From Ahaetulla prasina (taxonomy: Eukaryota; Chordata; Lepidosauria; Squamata; Colubridae): a stretch of DNA of 64,000 nt. The stretch spans positions 13,781,901 through 13,845,900 of the forward strand of contig NC_080542.1 of NCBI RefSeq assembly GCF_028640845.1, given 5' to 3'. Below the pieces are notes generated by a model, which had not been told where the DNA came from, did no database searches, and saw only the letters and a program-made list of their open reading frames with translations. The position numbers and the translations under genes were made by a program. Positions 59,101 to 64,000 of this stretch are shown piece after piece (position 1 is the stretch's first letter; each line of letters starts with the position of its first letter).

Positions 59101-61736
59101 GATAAAAATTTGGTGGATCTTACAAAATGTTTTGAAAAAGAAGATAAAGTTCCTGCCGCAATTTTTTTTGTTGGGAATTATTACGGATTGTACAGTAATT
59201 GAGACTAAATTGATTTTAAATCTAATAACTGCAGCAAGATTACTAATAGGACAATATTGGAAGAAAAAAGAAGTACCTACAATAGAAGAATGGATATTGA
59301 AAGTTGCCAATTTGGCTGAGATGGCGAAGATATCAGCCTTTTTGAAAGACAATACGCAAGAAAGATACTTAAAGAATGGAAAAAATGGATTGACTATATT
59401 CAACCTAGATATCAGACTAAGAGTTATCAGACGGTTTTTGAATGATTATGATGTATTATTTTTGATTGTTTTCGGGGGAAGTTAGGAATTGATGATTGTA
59501 GGGGTATAATTAAGTTGGGACGAAAAAATTTTAGCATATGTTTGTTTTATTTTTAACTATACCTTGTGCTTGTTCAGGGAAGTCGGGGAGGGGTTGTGAA
59601 GGAGGGGGAGGGGGGGAGAAAGGGGGAAAAAATTTTCTGTAAAACTTTTTGAATTAAAAAAAAAAAGAATATATGTTGTTTTGGAGGGGATAAGGGCACA
59701 ATTGGCACATATTGTATATCTTTTAGTTCTTATAGGAGAAGAATATAAGGGGGAAAATGGTCTACGGTGTGTGTGGGGGGGTGCACCGTAATATTTGTAT
59801 TTTTTCTTTTTCTTTTTTTATATTTAGCGTTACAGGTATTATATTTGTATTATTTGTATTCAAAATAAAACATTTTTTTTAAAAAAATCAAATGTTTCAA
59901 TTTAAATGTCAAGCTCAATATTTTCAATCACCATAATATTTATTAAAGATATTCATTTATTAAAAATAAACCCCCATTTATATTTATTATATCATTGATA
60001 GATTTAATATAATCCTTTGCTTACCCAATTGGTCAGCTATCTTCCCTTCTGGACATATTTTGCAGTCATAGCAGCAAGATAATTTTCCTTCCACTTTCAT
60101 TTTGCTATGGCCAAGAGGACACATCTTGTTACAGACGGAAAGAGGTAATGCCTGCTCATAAATAAAACCAGAATTCACAGAAAGAATGTATTCTTGATGG
60201 ATTGTTCTTTTCATCAATTACAGATATGCAAACTCTTCATATATAATCCAAAAAAATCCAAAAAATGTGGAATGTGCTCCACACAGCACATTTTCACCAA
60301 AAACACACCCATTCTTGGCCCAGAATGCTTCTGGGGGCAAGGAAGGCCAAAAATGTGAAGTGCGGAGGGCTTAGGAGCCCAAAAATGGGTCCATTTTTTG
60401 GGTGAATATGGGCCATGTGGACCACTGCAGAGTGCTTCTGGGGGCCAGGGAGGGTGAAAACACGATGCACGGAGGGTTAGAAAAGCCAAAAATGCCCATA
60501 TTTGGTCTGTAAGCCGTACCTAAATTTTCAACACATTTAGGGGGGGAAAAGGTGTGTCTTATACTCCAAAAAATATGGTATGTAGATATTATATTTTCTC
60601 TAATCAAAGAATTTGATCAACCATCCCTTATTTCAGAAGAGGTTATTAAAAAGTTAATTCTAAAGTGTTGGAATCATGAAATTTGTATTTTTTTAAAAAA
60701 ACAACAACTATTCTGTTTTAATAAATTTTATTCATCTTAAAGTACATACACCTCTAAAGAACTTTGCAAATGTAATTAGAAAGACATCCTGTGTACTAAG
60801 ATAGCTTAGAATTGGAACTACAGAAATATTTTGGATATACAAATCTTAAGCTACCTCTTTGATCCCAGTAAAGGAGAACATTTGTAGCTCTGGATTGAAA
60901 TGAGGGGGTGCTTGATGCTCTCTGAACTTGGCACCACAATGATGATGTTATCTAGTTTGGGTAACGAAATGTCAGCAAGAAAGCAAACAAACTCAAGAAC
61001 ACCTCGAGGACACCCCCTCCCACACACACACACACCTCTTAGACTTTAGAAATTTGTCTTCAGATCACATTCAAAAGAAAAAAAAAACTACCCCTCCCTC
61101 CTTTTGGCATTCCAAAGGGCCGGAAGACCTCATTCGTTCTGCCAAGTGGCTTGGCCCTTCGAAGTGGATGTATCATTCTGGGGGTGGTTAAAGGACTAAG
61201 ATCGAACAGTGGTCATACATATCTTTTCTCAGTGTCATTGTAACTTCAATGAATAACATATGGACTGCTAAATGCTTGCTGACTCCAAATGTTGCTTTGA
61301 TTGTGATTGTTTAATCATTTATTCCACAGCTATAAAACTTGTGGGAGTCCCGTTGCCGCCAAGTGATGTATTGTGACATTTCCCCCCTTTGTGGAGCTGG
61401 ACTGAGCGTGGCCTGCATGTGACACATCTGGCCTGAGGGCTGCCAGTTTGACACCCCTGATTTAGTCCGTGGCTAATAATTTCAGGAAAAAGGAAAAATG
61501 AGACATACCTGGTTAAATATGAGAGGCCAAGAGGCTTCCTTGTCAGAAATGGTGAGTAGCTTGTCTGGGGGAGCCATGGGTTCGATCTTTCCAATTTGGA
61601 CTTTCAGAAAGGACTTATTTGGAAATGTGACCCAATTTAAAATATCAAGTCCAGTTTCTAATTCCCCATTGCGGCAAAAAGAAATCCGTTCTCCAGCACT
61701 GTTGTTAAAGGAGATTTGTTGCAAAAAAAGGTGGAG
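47501..61736 (-). CDS. V2R-C: 3' half (exons 4-6) of a third V2R, continuing past the right edge
   Basis: Join of 61509-61736, 60025-60151 and 47501-48396 (minus strand): 1251 nt encoding the last 416 residues of a V2R. Lengths (228, 127, 896) and phases equal those of V2R-A and V2R-B, and the three exons join in frame. Exons 1-3 are expected beyond 64000, as intron 3 continues to the edge. The 7TM exon is clearly more divergent from V2R-A and V2R-B than those are from each other. Intron 5 is 11.6 kb because of nested transposon insertions, against 2.4 kb in V2R-A and 4.4 kb in V2R-B; whether it is spliced normally is unknown. Exon 4 has an extra cysteine ([13 protein letters not shown]). No stop or frameshift in the visible exons. 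Confidence 0.85.
48397..49062 (-). other. V2R-C intron 5, conserved part and duplication copy 1
   Basis: Aligns with V2R-A and V2R-B intron 5. The part 48590-49060 is repeated at about 49700-50150. Confidence 0.65.
49063..49575. mobile_element. LINE tail pair with (AGAAT)n array
   Basis: Plus-oriented CR1/L3-like 3' end (49063-49130, TATATTGTTGTGACAAAATAAAT), then (TAGAA)n to 49214, then a minus-oriented LINE 3' body (49215-49575) whose first 80 bp match 15966-16050. Either two insertions or one inverted insertion; CATTTACAGAAT and CATTCCAGAAT at the ends may be the target duplication. Confidence 0.65.
49700..50150 (-). repeat. Intron 5 tandem duplication, copy 2
   Basis: Diverged repeat of 48590-49060 (shared CTGGGCCAAATTATAGG, AATTATGTGAGTTCCCTATCC, CTGGTACCTGGTGGCA). 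Ends in (CAAT)n at 50150-50185. Confidence 0.8.
51245..51525 (-). mobile_element. tRNA-derived SINE with L2-type 3' tail
   Basis: Minus strand: GGTGGCTCAGACTG (box A like) and GGTTCTAGTCCC (box B like) head, body with CAGCCTTCCATCCTT, and a tail AGCCGCCCTGAGTCTTCGG then AGGGCGGGATATAAAT that matches the L2 3' end in this window. Poly(A) at the 3' end. It interrupts the RT of the old L1. Confidence 0.85.
53185..53476. mobile_element. hAT-type MITE, 292 bp
   Basis: CAGGGGTGAAATCTAC...CATTTCACCCCGG with an 8-bp duplication GAATAAAC at 53177-53184 and 53477-53484. Internal CACATGCGCA-type repeats. Nested in the old L1. Confidence 0.88.
54094..55101 (+). pseudogene. L1 ORF1 (RNA-binding protein), frameshifted
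   Basis: L1-type ORF1p: N-terminal start [16 protein letters not shown], a coiled-coil stretch, IRGLNEE, then [20 protein letters not shown] and a C-terminal part with [21 protein letters not shown] frame break after SEPALKI and a 9-A run near 54431 shift the frame, so no full protein is made. Same domain order as vertebrate L1 ORF1. Confidence 0.85.
55088..59485 (+). pseudogene. L1 ORF2 (endonuclease-RT), broken and split by an L2
   Basis: Endonuclease at 55091-55780, RT about 56440-57200 with the catalytic FADD at about 57146-57157, connector to 57966, C-terminal part 58598-59485. Overlaps the end of ORF1 by a few bases. Frameshifts near 55435 and 56262, a stop at 56779 and the L2 insertion prevent translation of one protein. 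Confidence 0.87.
57967..58592 (+). mobile_element. L2 LINE 3' end inserted into L1 ORF2
   Basis: Starts [20 protein letters not shown], then [46 protein letters not shown] and stop at 58377, L2 3' UTR and (AAAT)n. Joined to L1 after codon KD (AAAGAT); L1 resumes with ATCTTTTGTATACTG. The overlap ATCT may be a very short target duplication. The frame is continuous across the 5' junction. Confidence 0.92.
60025..60151 (-). CDS. V2R-C exon 5 (cysteine-rich linker)
   Basis: 127 bp; acceptor GAGCAG|GCATTACC, donor TTGG|GTAAGC. Encodes [16 protein letters not shown] and [16 protein letters not shown]. Phase-1 end fits exon 6 at 48396. Confidence 0.9.
60152..61508 (-). other. V2R-C intron 4
   Basis: Aligns near both exons with introns 4 of V2R-A and V2R-B. 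60270-60582 carries a repeat; 60583-61250 has (CA)n at 61020-61035 and no recognised content. Confidence 0.6.
60270..60582. mobile_element. Probable hAT-like non-autonomous element fragment
   Basis: Ends with GTGTGTCTTATACTCCAAAAAATATGGTA, which resembles the end of a widespread vertebrate hAT MITE; interior repeats CTTCTGGGGGC.AGGGAGG. The opposite terminus could not be found. Confidence 0.4.
61509..61736 (-). CDS. V2R-C exon 4 (end of LBD)
   Basis: 228 bp; acceptor CTTTAG|CTCCAC, donor AACCAG|GTATGT. Encodes [20 protein letters not shown], then [20 protein letters not shown]. Phase 0 at both ends. Confidence 0.9.
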
Positions 61737-61904
61737 CTAAAGGAAGACAACAAAAAAAAAGAGGATAGAAACAGGAAAGTTATCCGAAATCTTTGAAGGG
61801 GATGAGAAAATTTCAATTTGTTTCTTTCAATTTGACCTAGGCTTAAAGATAAGTAAGCTCTTCCATTTTGCCTTGATCAAACTATTTCAAACTAGTAAAA
61901 ATAG

Positions 61905-63335
61905 TTTTTTTATTTTATTTTATTTATTTATTTATTTTGTCACAACAATATATGTAGGTATCATACAAAAAGATTATATAGTATATAAACACTCATATAT
62001 TTACTCATGAGTAAATATAAGGAGGTATAAGCATATATATATATATAGGAAGAAGAAAAGAAAAACAATAGGACAGGAACGGTAGGCACGTTTGTGTGCT
62101 TACGCATGCCCCTTATGGTCCTCTTAGGAATGGGGTGAGGTCAATAGTAGAAAGTTTTTGGTTAAAGCTTTTAGGATTATGAGAAGAGACCACAGAGTCA
62201 GGTAAAGTATTCCAAGCACTGATGATTCTGTTACAGAAGTCATATTTTCTGCAATCTAGATTAAAGTGGTTGACATTAAGTTTAAATCTATTGGTTGCTC
62301 TAGTATTATTGCAATTAAAGCTGAAGTAGTCTTTAACAGGAAGGACATTACAATAGATGATTCTATGAGTTAAACTTAGGTCTTGTCAAAGGCGACGGAG
62401 TTCCAAGTTTTCTAAGCCTAGGATTTCAAGTCTGGTGGGATAAGATATTTTATGGAGGAATGGAGAACTCTTCTTGTAAAATATTTCTGGACACGTTCAA
62501 TTGTATTGATGTCAGAGATGTGGTGAGGGTTCCAAACAGGCGAGCTGTATTCTAGAATTGGTCTAGCAAATGTTTTATATGATCTGGTTAGTAGTGTGGT
62601 GTTTTTAGAAAAGAAGCTACGCAAGATTAGGTTTATAACTCTTAGAGCTTTTTTTGCTATGTAGTTGCAGTGGGCTTTGGCACTTAGATCATTTGACATG
62701 AAAACTCCAAGGTCTTTAACGGGATGGGGGTCATCTGTAAAGTAATGTCCCTCTAGTGTGTACTTAGTGTTTGGGTTCTTTTTTCCTATATGTAAGACTG
62801 AGCTTTTGCTGGTTGAGATTTGGAGTTGCCAAGTTTTAGACCAAGTGGTTAGATGATCAAGGTGTTTTTGAATGATAGATGTATTGTCTGTGGTGTTAAA
62901 TAGTTTGACATTGTCAGCAAAGAGAACACAATTACTTGAGATATGGTCACAAAGATCATTAATGTATAGTATGAAGAGTGTTGGTCCAAGGACGCTGCCT
63001 TGAGGAACGCCACTCTTGACAGGAACAGGATTTGATAAAGCATTGCCAATTTTGACCACTTGTTGTCTGTTAGACAGAAAAGCAGATATCCATTTGTGAA
63101 GGGGTCCTGAGATGCCATAGGATATTAGTTTTAGGAGAAGTTTATTGTGTACTACTGAGTCAAAAGCTTTGCAGAAGTCTATGTAAATTGCATCTATTGT
63201 TTTGCCTTGATCAAGATTTGTAGTCCGTATGTTTTTACAGTGGAGAAGTTGTAAATTACATGATAATTTTTCCCTGAAACCAGATTGTTTATTGGAGAGT
63301 AGGTTGTTAGTTTCTAAGTGTGAGGTAATGAGGTA
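61905..63335 (-). mobile_element. CR1/L3-like LINE, 5'-truncated, V2R-C intron 3
   Basis: Minus-strand RT: IDFCKAFDSV (about 63185), [85 protein letters not shown] and PILEYSSPVWNPHHISDINT. Frame breaks near 62920 and 62425. The 3' end is TTGTGACAAAATAAATAAAT in the minus sense. Aligned sites in V2R-A (about 17620) and V2R-B (about 34325) read through ATAGTTTTATCAAATGC, so they are empty. Confidence 0.9.
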
Positions 63336-63439
63336 TCAAATACATTTTCAACTCTCAGCTGAAAAACTGTCAGATGAAAATTCCAACAGAAAATCAAGAA
63401 AGGGACAGATCTAGGAAATCACTTTTCTTTGATTAAGCA

Positions 63440-63720
63440 TTTCAGAAATGGGGAATTCAGTGTTGTACCATATAATAGGCAAGATAGAGAGTGACATGTT
63501 AACAGCAGCCAGAATTGTGTTCACACAAAATTGGAAGGGTGTGGAGATCCCCACAGAAGACAAGATAATAACAAAAATTTTAGAATGGGCAGAAATGAAT
63601 AAACTAACATTTCAAATTAAAGAAAAGAAAAACACTGAATATTTTGAGATATGGAATCTGTTCTATCAATGGTTAAATAAGAGAAACAGGAGTTAGAATC
63701 TTGAAGACTACAAGAGAAAG
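63440..63720 (+). mobile_element. L1 ORF2 C-terminal remnant, V2R-C intron 3
   Basis: Reads [39 protein letters not shown] and EIWNLFYQWLNKRNRS. This is the best-kept of the three paralogous copies. Confidence 0.75.
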
Positions 63721-63794
63721 ATTAATCTTACTACTAGGGTTGTTTACTGTAACTTATTAATTTTGATTAATTTTGATTAGTAATTTTGATTAGT

Positions 63795-64000
63795 AATTAC
63801 AGGGTTGTGCTGAGGATTTCAGCAGGTATCTGTTCGACAAAATCGCTCAGCTTCGGGACGGTTTGGACCAAAATTGGGTAGTTCCGGGCGAGGAGACGGA
63901 GGCTAGTCTTGTTGAGACCATCTGGGAGGAGCTTGATCCTTTGGCTCCCAAGGACATGGACAGGTTGCTGGGGCGGCTGAATGCCACCACATGTTTATTG
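63795..64000 (+). mobile_element. L2 LINE ORF2 internal piece, cut by right edge
   Basis: Reads DFSRYLFDKIAQLRDGLDQN, then EELDPLAPKDMDRLLGRLN, matching the pre-RT segment of the L2 at 4360-4230 (FDPVSPDDMDRLWARLN). Its RT should follow beyond 64000. Confidence 0.85.

Larger units (their letters stand above)
53511..59664 (+). mobile_element. Younger, near full-length L1-clade LINE (6.15 kb)
   Basis: Flanked by a perfect 20-bp direct repeat (53491-53510 and 59665-59684). 5' UTR about 53511-54090. ORF1 54094-55101: coiled coil ([20 protein letters not shown]), then RRM-like and C-terminal parts; frame breaks near 54150 and at an A-run near 54431. ORF2 starts about 55091: endonuclease ([38 protein letters not shown]), RT ([54 protein letters not shown]) and a cysteine-rich end ([20 protein letters not shown]). 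ORF2 has frameshifts near 55435 and 56262 and a stop at 56779. Interrupted by an L2 at 57967-58592. Poly(A) at 59655-59664. Confidence 0.93.
50375..59890 (+). mobile_element. Old L1-clade LINE in V2R-C intron 5, host of nested insertions
   Basis: Decayed RT pieces: 50376-50576 ([20 protein letters not shown]), about 50640-50960 ([23 protein letters not shown]) and 50996-51230 ([20 protein letters not shown]), then connector and C-terminal pieces to about 53184. The 3' UTR reappears at 59685-59890 after the younger L1. V2R-A and V2R-B intron 5 are continuous at this point (GAAGTATGAAAAAA then TTCAATCACCATAAT), so the site is empty there. Confidence 0.8.

Noticed and set aside
53511..59664. L1 as an active autonomous element
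   Set aside because: ORF1 and ORF2 both have frameshifts, ORF2 also has a stop, and an L2 interrupts ORF2.
1..64000. CRISPR arrays, bacterial operons, tRNA or rRNA genes
   Set aside because: None seen; short tandem repeats are microsatellites, and tRNA-like boxes occur only inside SINEs.

Overview
The window looks like genomic DNA of a squamate, most likely an advanced (colubroid) snake. The evidence is a tandem array of vomeronasal type-2 receptor (V2R) genes. It is set in a mixed repeat landscape of L2, CR1, CR1/L3-like and L1-clade LINEs, an R4/Dong-like LINE tail, a Ty1/copia fragment, hAT-type MITEs, a Bov-B-tailed SINE, GATA repeats and (AGAAT)n microsatellites seeded by LINE tails. 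The taxon is an inference; no single-copy marker gene is present.

Genes. All host genes that I can support are V2Rs on the minus strand, so each reads from high to low coordinates. V2R-A (21371 down to 9866) and V2R-B (38492 down to 26615) each have six exons of 239, 292, 858, 228, 127 and 896 bp. Splice sites are GT-AG, phases match and there are no internal stops; each encodes a predicted 879-residue class C GPCR. V2R-C shows only exons 4, 5 and 6 (61736 down to 47501); its exons 1-3 should lie beyond the right edge. A matched non-coding block at 1600-2220 and 45780-46480, and a second matched pair at about 1200-1370 and 39230-39380, suggest that the duplicated unit continues to the left of the window.

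Layout. 1-9.8 kb: 3' flank of V2R-A filled with a CR1/L3-like edge, an L2, L1 ORF1 and ORF2 relics and another CR1/L3-like piece. 9.9-21.4 kb: V2R-A, with an L2 in intron 5, a copia relic plus two LINE insertions in intron 3, and a 550-bp hAT MITE in intron 1. 21.4-26.6 kb: shared upstream region, an L1 and an L2. 26.6-38.5 kb: V2R-B, with LTR-like and CR1 material in intron 5, a CR1 fold-back and a MITE in intron 4, a Bov-B-tailed SINE in intron 3 and an R4/Dong-like tail in intron 2. 38.5-47.5 kb: intergenic DNA with long polypyrimidine and polypurine tracts, a 150-bp-arm inverted repeat, an LTR-like block and CR1. 47.5-61.7 kb: V2R-C, whose intron 5 has grown to 11.6 kb by nested insertions (old L1, then SINE, MITE and younger L1, then an L2 inside the younger L1). 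61.7-64 kb: start of V2R-C intron 3 with a CR1/L3-like LINE, an L1 tail and an L2 that runs off the edge.

How it works together. The V2Rs are expected to act as pheromone/chemosignal receptors in vomeronasal neurons. Between V2R-A and V2R-B the ligand-binding exons differ far more than the 7TM exon, which fits diversification of ligand binding with a conserved or gene-converted signalling module. Because the three paralogous units align outside the insertions, each serves as an empty-site control for insertions in the others, which gives a relative chronology for most repeats here.
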